DNA of 64,000 nucleotides from Mactromeris polynyma (lineage: Eukaryota > Mollusca > Bivalvia > Venerida > Mactridae). The stretch is from the NCBI GenBank assembly GCA_032209605.1, contig JASFXZ010000004.1, forward strand, positions 37,110,401 to 37,174,400, given 5' to 3'. Positions 24,790-36,393 of this stretch are shown piece after piece. The first letter of the stretch is position 1. Every line of letters begins with the position of its first letter. The notes below the pieces were generated by a model that did not search any database, was not told the origin of the DNA, and was given only the letters and a program-made list of their open reading frames with translations. A program made the translations under genes and the position numbers.

Positions 24790-25950
24790 TGCCACCAGTT
24801 AGCATGATAGCGTTCGCGAATTAATTCGTGTTAACCACTTAATTATTACGATAATTATCTAGCTATCTAGTTAATATTCGTGATACATTTTCGGTAAGAT
24901 AAATAGCATACAACTAGAAACAGGCCTGAAAGTGCCCAGAACTGCCACCTCTTACCTTTTTATGATGTATCACACTAGATTTAAGTGGTAACACGAATCT
25001 TATCTAGTTGTCCACTTATTATGTTACTTAGTAACTCAAATTCGCGAATTTCACTTAAGATTCGTGTTACCACTTATTTATAAATGCGTTTTTGACTTCT
25101 ACATGTAAGTGGTAACACGAATCTTATCTAGTTGACGACTTATTATGTTACTTAGTAACTCAAATTCGCGAATTTCACTTAAGATTCGTGTTACCACTTG
25201 TTCATTTTTGGCTTCTAGATGTAAGTGGTAACACGAATCTTATCTAGTTGTCCACTTATTATGTTACTTAGTAACTCAAATTCGCGAATTTCACTTAAGA
25301 TTCGTGTTACCACTAATTCATTTTTGGCTTCTAGATGTAAGTGGTAACACGAATCTTATCTAGTTGACGACTTATTATGTTACTTAGTAACTCAAATTCG
25401 CGAATTTCACTTAAGATTCGTGTTACCACTTATTCATTTTTGGCTTCTAGATGTAAGTGGTAACACGAATCTTATCTAGTTGTCCACTTATTATGTTACT
25501 TAGTAACTCAAATTCGCGAATTTCACTTAAGATTCGTGTTACCACTTATTTATAAATACATGTTTGGCTTCTAGATTTAAGTGGTAGCACGAATCTTATC
25601 TAGTTGACCACTTATTATGTTACTTAGTAACTCAAATTCGCGAATTTCACTTAAGATTCGTGTTACCACTTGTTCATTTTTGGCTTCTAGATGTAAGTGG
25701 TAACACGAATCTTATCTAGTTGACCACTTATTATGTTACTTAGTAACTCAAATTCGCGAATTTCACTTAAGATTCGTGTTACCACTTATTCATTTATGGC
25801 TTCTAGATGTAAGTGGTAACACGAATCTTATCTAGTTGACCACTTATTATGTTACTTAATAACTCAAATTCGCGAATTTCACTTAAGATTCGTGTTACCA
25901 CTTATTTATAAATACATTTGTGGCTTCTAGATTTAAGTGGTAAGTCGTGT
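24790..25950. repeat. Tandem array of a 116/124-bp hairpin repeat
   Basis: Eight full units begin at 24983, 25107, 25223, 25339, 25455, 25579, 25695 and 25811, and a partial ninth at 25935. In each unit the arm AAGTGGTAACACGAATCTTA is followed after about 53 bases by its exact reverse complement. The loop holds two smaller palindromes, GTTACTTAGTAAC and AATTCGCGAATT. Units with an extra TATAAATA-like stretch in the linker are 124 long. Decayed related sequence lies at 24790-24980. No coding content. It resembles the tandem cores reported for some non-autonomous elements of bivalves, but I cannot identify flanking ends. Confidence 0.9.
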
Positions 25951-27430
25951 AACATTACAAAAGGAAAAATGTAAATCTCCAGTACATGAATAATTTAACG
26001 CGCATACAACTAAATTACGTCGTTTTTATTAAATTTAAGGTATTTGTATTAGCTATCTGAATAACATCTAAGTAGTTATTTTTCAAATTCTAATATATCT
26101 TTCAGGAACATGATATGCCTTATAACAATTAGTGACAAAAATATGCATCATATGTGCACGCAACGATCAAAGATTTGCAATCGCATTGCTTAATTTTCAA
26201 ATACATGTAATACCGACCAACTGATCAGACGATATAATATACCTTTAAGATATTTTCATTTATTGCGATTTGAAGATATTTACCTTCTATAATTCTATAG
26301 TTGGTCGGACCAGAGTGACGCAACAATAGGGTATGGGTGCACGATTGTAACTAACGTTATATGTTTGTTTGTACCGCAGGGTTAAAGGGAAATACCCATA
26401 TTTATACTAATCCGGTGTGTCTAGGTCGCATAAGAAATAAACATGTCCGATTAGCATGCATGCAATTCTCCTATAAAAACTTTAAAAAATGGAGATATCA
26501 AACGGAAACATAAACCTGAGAACAATATATACATGTATATATTAGTCCCAGGTTAAACGTTGAAACTATATTAGCCATACCGGATACATAATCTATGTGA
26601 CTGCTTGTCATAATTTTTGTCTCTTCAAATTGCCAACTTTCTGGTCAGTAGTGATTGCTAAATGCAGTAACAGACATATTGTGAATGTTCTTATAATGTT
26701 ATTATAATCACAAACATATAAACCAGGGTTAGGGTTATCACTGATGCACAAGATATACCGACTTGTATAGTCTGCACAAAATAACTAATGGAAAAAATAC
26801 TGGTAACATGATATAGAAATACAGTAGTTAATATGATAATGTCACTAGATCTACACAGGGCTAGCAAATACACAATGCATCTATCTGCAGCCCCAGACAT
26901 TCAGCGCTAACAGCGCTTTGATTAAACATGGCCCCACATTTGAGTGGCATGGTCACCCGCCATAAAATCAGTCCACCCCTTTTTGTTTAACTAGTGTACG
27001 ATTATTCGGATAAATAAAACCAGACAAACCACACCTGGAGGTAGTTCGGTCAGTTTGATTAACCAGTTTAAGATTTGTTATCAACAAATACCGAAATTTG
27101 TTTTAGATGAAAACCAGTTGGTTAAAACAAATAAAAGGTTTGACAAACCAGTTTTGGTTTCAAACCAGTTTGGTACAAGCAAATTCGCCCTAAGTAAAAG
27201 AAATAGTGAAAGCCTTGAATGAATTGATAGACGTGAAGACATTTTCATTTAGCTTCTTATTTAAACTTGAATAAAACCGTATTTACTGTTGTTAGATTGG
27301 TGTTTCGACAAGCATCTAACTAACATTTAATCGAACTGGAAGCATTTATTTGAATTGATTATTCATTTTTGTATAGAACAAACAAAGACTCATTATGATT
27401 TTAACTTCGCTTTGGTATGTCAAAGGACAT
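25950..27430. other. Stretch without recognised features
   Basis: AT-rich. Around 27005-27180 several AAACCAGTT/AACTGGTT-type words occur in both orientations but without a clear element boundary. No exon or homology recognised. Confidence 0.4.
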
Positions 27431-27437
27431 TGTAAGT

Positions 27438-28183
27438 AATGCCTCAGTCATACCGCTCGCACAATCGATCGCAACCAGTCGCAACCAGTCGTGAGATGGA
27501 TCGCTCGATCAGCTCAAGATCGTGCGTCAGCATCAGTAGTTACCTAGCTCTCAAGGTGTAAACTTTGCAATAATATTCAGCACTTTATAATTCGTAATGC
27601 CACCCAAGAAGGGAAAGGGCCGTGGGAAAGCCAGAATCTGATGTCAGGACGATTTTGGCTGTGATTCACCCGGATTCATTCTGTCTTCTGGTGTCGTATT
27701 GGAGAGTTACCTGAACCCCAGAAGCCACTCCAATTATACTGGTCTGCAATCTAAAGACTGGTGGTACCACCAATCGTAAGGTCGTGCAACCAGTCGGGAC
27801 AAGTCGTTAAAAGTCGTGACACGGTCGCACTACCGATCGAGAGGTCGTACGATAGGTCGCAACCAATAGTCAGGTGGCAGGACCAGTAGCCACGATTAAT
27901 TGTGCGACTATCAGAGACACGATTCTGCACGGCTGGTGGTTTGTCCATGCACGACTGGTAGTACGACCATGGAAGACCTGTCTGCGACCTCTTACGATTT
28001 GGAATCGCAGTTAAGAAGTTTTGAACATGACCATCGACCTTGCTGCGACTGATTTTGCTCTGGCGAACACCACGACCTCTACGACCAGTCGTGCGCTCTT
28101 TGTACGATTTGCCCACGATTCCATATGTTTTCGATCGCAGCTAGGTCGTTATTTGGTCGCAGGACCGGTCTGACTGGGGTTTA
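27438..28183. mobile_element. Harbinger-like non-autonomous DNA transposon
   Basis: The ends (left TGCCTCAGTCATACCGCTCG, right reverse complement AACCCCAGTCAGACCGGTCC) are imperfect inverted repeats, and TAA stands directly outside both, the usual Harbinger target duplication. Many GTCGTG, GGTCGC and CGACCAG words fill the subterminal zones in both orientations, as expected of transposase-binding sites. A plus-strand ATG at 27598 codes MPPKKGKGRGKARI then stops, a basic start that may be a relic of an encoded protein. The 121-codon minus ORF at 27751-28116 is made of the same subterminal words and is not a credible gene. Confidence 0.6.
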
Positions 28184-28374
28184 ACGAAAATACCATTATA
28201 ATAACAGATTTATTCGCTCGTGTGTGTTTAATTTAACTTTAATGCCCGATTATTGCTCGTTGTGTAACTCTGACTTCAGTTAACCCAATTTAATATACGA
28301 GAGTTTTCTCTTAAGTTCCTGTTCCTGTTTCTTTTATTATATATTATTAAATGTCTTAACGTGTACATCCTCCG

Positions 28375-28440
28375 TCGATAAGTGGTTAGCGCACAGAACT
28401 CCTGTGTAGCAGGTGGGGATTTGAATCCCCAGTAATGTTA
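28375..28440 (+). repeat. tRNA-like sequence
   Basis: ATAAGTGGTTAGCGC looks like a D-arm and TGGGGATTTGAATCCCCA is a perfect T-arm. The anticodon arm is not convincing and no acceptor stem pairs, so a tRNA relic or SINE head is likelier than a tRNA gene. Confidence 0.45.
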
Positions 28441-28954
28441 TGTTTTCATAATGTTTGTATGGCTATGGAATGCAACTGGGCACGAAAACCAAGAAATACA
28501 GTTTTCTCAAAAATTATATGTATTGTGTTATATTATTTCTCATCTGGAATTGAATTAGCGATACAAGCAGAGCAACCATGCTCTTGGCTCGAAAGCCAAA
28601 GAAATTATCTACAAAGTATCTGAAAGATTCTTAACTAACAAACATGGTGGGACATATTTGTCCAACACTGCAGAGGTGGCAGGTGTAAGCAGGAGCACAG
28701 TGCAGTGCTTCGGATCAGACGGGAGAAGATGGAGACGGTGTTTGAAATGTTTTGTATGTCAATGTGCATTTATTACTGTATTGCAACTATATCGCAAAAG
28801 GTTGTACAATGTAACTACATAGTGCATGGTGCATTATGAAAATAATGATATGAAATTATAGAACGGTTTGAAAAAAAAGAAACGAAGAAAATGAATATTG
28901 TATATAACAATATCAAAAATTAGAATTATAAAAACATGTTCACATGAAGAGCTC

Positions 28955-29030
28955 TATACGGGGCTCGGACACTGGACATATAGATTTGTAAATAAACCAT
29001 TGTGCTATCGACTGAGCTACACATTGCATC
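28955..29030 (-). repeat. tRNA-like sequence
   Basis: Minus strand TGTAGCTCAGTCGATAGCAC gives a good A-box; GTGTCCGAGCCCC is a damaged B-box. Probably a SINE head or tRNA pseudogene. Confidence 0.4.
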
Positions 29031-29189
29031 TATATTTACCTATTGTATGAAAGCAATTTAAAGAACATCAGATAATCACGTGTATTTCCGTAATATTCAA
29101 TACGACGAGAACCGAAGAGACAAAGATAAAATTAGATAATCAGTCAACTGTGAAATTATGCTAATAGAGGTCAGGAGGATCAGGTTAAT

Positions 29190-30142
29190 TTGTCCGAGTG
29201 ATAAGTACGTTGAAACAATTGTTTAAACAATCAGGACGTAATTTATTAAACATTCTGTTACTGGATATAGGTCATCAACGAGAGTGTTTAGAAATGAATT
29301 CAAACAAAGTGTATGGCGGAAATCGCTTTCCATTTGTCATTTGTCGAGTTCATAATCTCATGTGCAGTTGTCTTCCTTTACTACGTACAAATATATATAC
29401 AGTACCACTTAGGAAGATAATCCCTGCATGAAGTCTATCCGATCTCCAACGCAGTGGTCTTAGACAGTAGCTTGTTCGTCGGTAGTGTTGGCATTTTAAA
29501 GGGTTTTAAACTATAATGTCATTGGAGACCCTCCATCTGTTGTGGTTAACACCCGCGTCATTGGAAGCCATGATTAGGTAAACGACTGGTTTCATTGAAG
29601 GTGGTTCGTATTTCGAATTTCGAAATGTTATTTTAGTGAAGAAAAAACATTATATGGCGAGTATGTATGTTCAGTTGACAAATATTAATTAGACAAATAA
29701 TTTGTAACTATGGCAGTTTAATACATATTATTGTATTGCTTTAAGTTTACTCCATCTTTTATAATTAAAAATAAAACACATTGTTTCAGGTTCAGACATT
29801 ACAAGTTTATGGAAAAGGTTGAGATCTTGGATTATTATGAGACCAATGGCGGTGGTGCCAGACATGAAAAATGAAAACTCCTCTGTAAATGATCTCCTGT
29901 GGAAGAACTGAACATACTGATGTGGGAATTCAATGTTTCTTATTTGGAATAAAAATGTATTAACGTTACCATGCAGGTTGCTTTTCTTATTCAGTAAATA
30001 TACAAAAATGTATAATGTGTGCTACATGTATTAATGTTCAATGTCACAACCAGTCTGCTTGGCTTCACTATTAAACCGACTCGCTAATAAGACCACTTTA
30101 TGTCGGACCCATGGGTGGTCTTAATAGCGGAACTTTACTGTA
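29190..30142. repeat. Block X, truncated copy in unit 2, with short MITE
   Basis: Matches 46440-47000 and 10500-10960 (for example the GTCATTTGTCGAGTTCATAA and CTAACGCAGTGGTCT-like words). It is cut short before the part that carries the last exon in units 1 and 3. A roughly 75-bp MITE at 30068-30142 has ends resembling the 11012 family. Confidence 0.6.
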
Positions 30143-32750
30143 TATGTTCCTGTCATTTGATAAAATCATGGAGGAAATCTCAGTCATTGACGAAACACGA
30201 TACAAATATTGTTTTTTTTATTCATTGTGAAACTTAATTAAATAATCAAAATATAAATTTCACTCTGAACCGGTATTGTAGTTATTTGTTTTATAAGTAA
30301 TGAACGGATATATTAAAATGTTATGTATACTATTATCTACAATACTTCTTACAAGAAATGACAGATACAATGATAACAAAAATTCCACAGTGAATCGTTA
30401 GTATGAAAAAATTCAAATAAAATTCTGAAGAGATATATTGAATACTATTAACGATTCTTCAATGAATTTTGCGTGAATATTTCATTAACTTGTTTTGTCG
30501 ACATATTATTCTGCTATTCAATGCAGAATATTTTGTGTATTTTGTATAATATTTTGTATATTGTTAAAAGTTTATTATCTATTTGGATATATAATTTAAT
30601 AAGAATATGTTTTGTAGTCATTTGAATAGATGTACAATAAAAACATAACTTCAAATTTAATAAATTAATTCGCTGTTAATAAAGAAGCCACTCATGCAAT
30701 GAAATTGCATTTCTTTTATGTAAATTATAAAAATTTAAGGAGAAATATTCGAAATAATAATTATATAATTATAGTGTAATCAAAATAGATTTTTCACTCT
30801 GAATCAATATATATTATTGAATTTCAGTTTTACAGTTACAAATGGAATTCATACTGCGCTATCTATAACATGTCACTCATAACACAATGTCACACAACAA
30901 GTAAATATAATATATTATAAAATTTACGCTGTTAAATACATTTTGTAAATTGGACCCGTCCCGCCAGTCGATACGTAGTGCTTTGTACTAAATTACACTG
31001 TTACATTAATTATGAAAAAGAAAATTAATATTCGTATGAAATGTCATTACCTGTTCCTTTAGACTTCTATGCAAATCTGTCACTTTATACAGTGTTCAGA
31101 TTGTTTCCTGCCCATTTTTGGTCTATTAAGGCCAGTTGTCTTGACTTGTCCTGTGATCTTTTCCATCCATTAATTCCCACCTCCCCATCCCTTACTATCC
31201 ACTTTGATTCTCCTAGTTATTCCTTGTGGTCTGCTAGGCCATTCCTTGCGCCTCAGTTCCTTAATATGTGTACCGTTTGACCTCCTTTAGTACCTTATGT
31301 TTTGTGGATTGTTGTTTTTTCCGGAGATCTGCGTGGGGAGGCATTGTCTTATGTATGTGGCTTTCCCTGTAGTTACGTATTCTCTCTCCTTTTTCAACAT
31401 TGGTCTTCGCGAAAAATGTTCGATCAAGGCCATTTATACAAAAATCAGTCGTCATAACAACGTGGAGTAAACATAGTAGTACATGTGGTAGGATCATGTC
31501 GATTTTGATTAATCGGTCTATCAGGTTCTGTCCGCAGCTACGTCCCATCAACAACCAATATATGTCAGTTGGAGAGTTTTTGTATTGTATCTTATGATAA
31601 ATTTCTCTACAAGGGTACGATAAAACCGACGGAAGCTTCGTGTGTTAAAATAAATGATAGCCGATGAAACGACGTACGAGGGTTGATCCAGAATTACGTG
31701 GATTTGTTTAATAAATGAAACATATTTCTACATAGAACATTTATATTTCATATACAGTATATTTAACATATCATATACAAATTTAGAAAGTTTCACAGCA
31801 ATACATACACACTTAGCTGAACTACAGTGAATAAAAAACATATGGGTGAACGCGACCGGCGCAGTCCAACTACTTCCATGACGTTGCCTTAACAAACGTC
31901 AAATTTTTTCAAAGCATTTTCCCCGAATCATTAACACACTTTTCGTGACGTTTAATCCACTTGGAATGAACGTCCGAGTACTACTCTCTAGTGAATGTGG
32001 AGATAACATTGTTCGCATATACTTGCAGTTCATGGAGGGAATTAAACCGATGTCGTTTTTTTAATTCACACAGATTGTGAAATTAATTATTTCAACTAGT
32101 ATTAATCACTGTCGACCATTGCTTTCTTGGTTAATTACTGATGACTCGCCCCTATTTCAGGATTTATTACGTTCGGACTGGGACCAATATATCTATATTG
32201 TTCGGGGTTCGGCTTGGACCAATGCGGAATTCGAACCTACTACCTTCGGATTAGGAGTCAGAAAAGTTTTTGTAAATAACATTCATATAAAATAACCAGG
32301 ATTTGCACTACTGTAGAATTAATAACTTTGTGTACTTATCATTATGGTAGTAATACAGCAACTAACTATCGAACTGGCATGCATTTATATTTTATTCATG
32401 ATATATGATTTTATATATGATATTTAAACATGATGATAATAAAAGAGAGACAACTCTAGAAACTTGTATTTGTTATTAGTTTAAAGAGTTAACCATTACT
32501 AGAGCAACTACCTTTTTTCAGTGATTAAAAGAAAGATTAATTGTTCCTAAATTTATAAACAAAATGTTTCCACACATCTGGCACTTGTAATGATAAAAGA
32601 ATACATTGCTCTCAATGAATACAATATCAGGCTAAATATTATCAGAACAAACTAGCATATTTAGCTTACGAATGTAACATTTTAGATGTACGAACACGAG
32701 TTTAATTTACTCTCAATCAAATAGATCTAATTAATTGGAAATGTCAACGC
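30140..32750. repeat. Block W, unit 2
   Basis: 30140-30930 matches 49600-50400; 30930-32750 matches 1-2160. The minus-strand TATA/exon-1 module (TATA near 31442, donor near 31050) is split by an R1 insertion at about 31061-31393, as in unit 0. Confidence 0.75.
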
Positions 32751-32976
32751 ATTCACTGTTGTTGACACTCTAGTCTGAATTTGTGAGTAAAATAAACATA
32801 GATGTATGGTATATACACAATTTTCCATGTGATTTCAGCTGATTGCTCAACTTATAAATGTTGAAACATTCGCATTTCGCTGTCCATTTTCAAGTTCATA
32901 TGAACTTTAGATCCTTGTATAAATGTTACATATATTGTATAAGTTTAGGTTTCCTTTCCCGTCCAAATCTTGTACT

Positions 32977-33312
32977 TTATGGAGTTTGATTTAGTTGCTT
33001 TGAAGTATGTGCTGATACATGTGGTTTAATTGGACTGCCGGGTTTATCAGTGTTATCATAATCACTAGCACAGTCAGACAGCTGATTCGAAGTAGGTGGT
33101 GTCGCAGGTACATTGTATGATTCATTAAATATACTTTGCTGTGATGATGGAATTTCCAGGGACATATAACAAGGATGAGGTGATTGTGTTTCACCTACTA
33201 GCGGGGAATTTTCATATGTTTTTAGCGAATGACACCAATTTCTAACATATTTTCCTCCATCAGTTTGCTTAATGACCTCAGCAAACTTCCATTTTTTTCT
33301 TTCAATGGACCA
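32977..33312 (-). pseudogene. C-terminal fragment of an LTR-retrotransposon polyprotein
   Basis: An open frame with biased, protein-like composition ends at 32977. Its start (WKFAEVIKQTDGGKYVRNW) resembles the end of Ty3/gypsy-type integrases, where a Trp/Val segment precedes a basic RNR-like motif, and the tail is Ser/Pro/Thr-rich. A reading-frame break lies just upstream of 33312. No LTRs, protease or reverse transcriptase were found nearby. It could also be an unrelated degraded exon. Confidence 0.4.
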
Positions 33313-33654
33313 TTAAATATCAAGGTTGTATGTTCCTTGAAATTCTACAACTGTCGGAAGTTCAGTCGATTACTGGAGTTAAATGTTAATCAATTCACCA
33401 ATTCAAGTCAATGAAATTAATATTCCGTTGAATTTGGTACAATATATTAGATACAAATACACCAATTAATTCCATCTCATTAGAAAGATCTGACCCCAAT
33501 ATATACGTATAAATTGGTCCCAGGTAAGATCTTGTCTTCATGGGCTCAATTTCATTTTTTAATCCGTATTTTACTCGATAAACAGACCAATTCCCAAATT
33601 TCTAAGGCTTATTGTTATCATTTCTGTTTGTGTTTTAAATGTATGTTATATTTC

Positions 33655-33975
33655 CCTTTCCCCTGTGAAACTCTTTCACTTTATATAGTGTTTATTGTTT
33701 TCTGCCCAGTTTCGGTATATTGTTGCCAGCTGTCTTGACTTGACCTGTGATCTTTTCCATCCATAAATTGCCCCCATCTGTTTCTCCTAGTAATTCCTTA
33801 TGGTCGGCCAGGCAATTCATTGCGCCTCTGTTCCCTTACGTGTGTACCATTGAACCTCCTCAAATGCCTTATGTTTCATGAATTGTTGTTTTCCTGGATA
33901 TCTGTGTGGAGAGACACTGTCTTATGTATGTGGCGTTCTTTGTAGCAACTCATTCTCTTTTATTTTCTTTAGTTG
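33655..33975 (+). mobile_element. Full-length R1 element
   Basis: Covers both halves of R1, from CTCTTTCACTTTATATAGTG through TTTTCCATCCATAAATTG to CACTGTCTTATGTATGTGGC. Independent of the copies at 146 and 31061. Confidence 0.6.
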
Positions 33976-34629
33976 AGTTTGTGCGTGGCAGTCTGTGCAG
34001 ATTTACCACTGACAAGACATTAATTCGTTGTGTGATATTATGCCATACTATAGACATATGATTCATTCGAGTCATCTTCGCTGACAGTGAAAAACAATGT
34101 ACTTATAACACAGCATGATATTTGAAATCCTTTTTACTAATATAACATTGTTCAATGAAATTTGTTATCTTGTGTTTATTCGAACACTTGAAGAATTGGT
34201 TGGAGAAGTGAAATTTATAGGACATACTTTTTATCAGAACGTTTCGAATTCATCAATATATATATTTACCCTATTGTTTGATGATTTCTAGGTGTACGGG
34301 TTAATACTATTAACATATTGTATGACAAATGTTGCTTCGCCACATTGCAATTAATTAAGATGCGCCAAATAATATCTCCACTTTGAGATAGCAGACCGAT
34401 TTACATTCAAGGCTTATCAATGATTCAAAGGCGCTAGTGCTTGGAATGTACAAATATGTAAGTAGTGTTACGCCTCACAATTGAAACTTTGTACATTTAT
34501 ACAATGCAACATTGATACGAAATTGCACTATGGTTGACCAGTTCTACCATATCCTTTGTTATTTTGATGTTTTTCAACTGCTTTATTTTATCGCTGTGCT
34601 TAACTTTTATATATATTGGAAACTATATG

Positions 34630-34750
34630 CCTGACATGTCTTTCGCTCATTTATCTCACTCATGGGTTTCCAATCAATATTAATTGTTCTTCCGCAAGCA
34701 CCTGGCAACTTCCCTGCGTGAATCAGAAGTGAAGGACACATGATTTCATA
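34630..34750 (-). repeat. SINE body fragment, unit 2 copy
   Basis: Unit 2 counterpart of 6710-6815 (CACTTCTGATTCACGCAGGG on the minus strand). Confidence 0.5.
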
Positions 34751-35944
34751 TCAATGTATTCAATCAATCTTATAGGGATATATATATGTATTTTAAATAG
34801 GAAACCTACAGTGTAGCTTTTACGAATATTTTCCTTCATTAACAAGATATACATGGTCGAGTTTATTTACATGTCCGCTTATCAGTTGAACAAAAGTCCC
34901 TGTTAAGAAAGGCAATTGACGATTGACAATACAGAATACACAACATAACACTGAATAATTTACTGAATTTGGTATTGCAAATTAATAACAATGGGTCAGT
35001 TTCGAAATGTGCAGGTGTTAATACTCTCGGCAGTAGATTTCGCACTTGTATAGTAGGGCCAAAATCTGAAGGCACAATAACATTTACAAAACACCATAGG
35101 CTGTGTCAATCCATATTAAATTGAAGGTCAGTAGGATAATCATGATCATTGAGGCGTTTTGTCGACTTTGAAAAAGAGGGATACAACATCTGAGATATCA
35201 AAGGAGTATGTTACTTCCATGGCGTATTGGATAATCACATTATTTTTAACGCGGACAAAACGGGTTCAAATCTTTGAACTCCAATACTGTTAATTACCTT
35301 TTTTGCGGGAAAATAGCATATTGTCCATGAAAATGGTATGGGTGTACCACCAAAACCTTGTTTTAAAAAAATATTTAGACGGTCGAATATATATTTAAAA
35401 GCGAGGCTCGTTTCATTCAATCTCATTTTAAATTAAAATAATTGAATGCTTATAGAAGCAAAACAGAAGACAAAATGAGACTAATTTAGCTGAAAAACAC
35501 ATTTTTTTCATCCAAAAAAAGAAGGAATAAGTCATATGAAAAAGAAACATGAGTTATACCACAGCTACAGATACATTAACACAGGTTGCATAATTGCATT
35601 GACTCATTTTTCTTATGACAATGTAAATTTATTCGCTTGCATGACGCGGATTCTAATAATCTAACAGTCTGCTAATTAGCATATTTTTGTACTATTAGAT
35701 GTTGACCCTGCTATACATATTTGTATAAAGTATTTTTATCTAATCAAATACGTATCAAAAGAAAAATCCATATCAATCATTCAACCTCTTCTACTTTTGG
35801 ACTTAAACGGAAATTCTAATTTGATTATGTTTCGCACTATTTCCGCATTATTCGTTATGTAATAGAAAAAAAACATGTCGATCAATGTGAATGCAGACTA
35901 CCTTTATTGTGTCAAAACTTGTGTACTCCAGTCCAAAATCACTA

Positions 35945-36090
35945 ATCATTCGAGTTATTCTTTCCTTGCGCCTCTGTTTCCTTACGCATGAACCCTTGAC
36001 CCTCCTCAAGTGTCCTATGCTTTATGGATTGTTGTTTATACTGCTTATGTATGTGGCGTTCACTGTAGCAACTTATTATCTCTCTTATAC
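35945..36090 (+). repeat. R1 fragment
   Basis: Contains TTCCTTGCGCCTCTGTTTCC and TGCTTATGTATGTGGCGTTC. It interrupts Y-block sequence that is continuous in units 0 and 1, so it arrived after duplication. Confidence 0.5.
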
Positions 36091-36205
36091 CAAGTATTAT
36101 TTCAGTTTAATATAATTGCATTTCCATTCTTCGACAATGAAATCTCTCTGAGAAAACAAAAGAGAAATTAAAATATACAAACAAAGCCAAGTTTTAAATG
36201 TTTGT

Positions 36206-36211
36206 TTTATT
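36206..36211 (-). terminator. Poly(A) signal of gene B
   Basis: AATAAA on the minus strand, about 185 bases past the gene B stop codon, matching the spacing in gene A. Confidence 0.6.
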
Positions 36212-36393
36212 TAAAACACACACAAGGGAGATCAATCAGAAAAGATCAGGTCATGACCTTTTCGTCATATTTTGATAGAAGTAAAACGGAATAAAATAAA
36301 ACAGAATAAAGTCAAGTGCGTTCAGCAAAACAAAAGAATATCCATCCCTTAGTCTGCTTCATGGTTCGCCTGACAGAAGACGACAACTTTGAA

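Noticed and set aside
24983..25950. CRISPR-like array
   Set aside because: The repeats are not separated by unique spacers; the entire 116/124-bp unit is repeated, the window is eukaryotic and no cas genes exist.
27751..28116. 121-codon minus-strand ORF
   Set aside because: Built of the subterminal GTCG words of a DNA transposon, with no recognisable protein pattern.
28375..28440. Functional tRNA gene
   Set aside because: The T-arm is perfect, but no acceptor stem and no proper seven-base anticodon loop can be formed.
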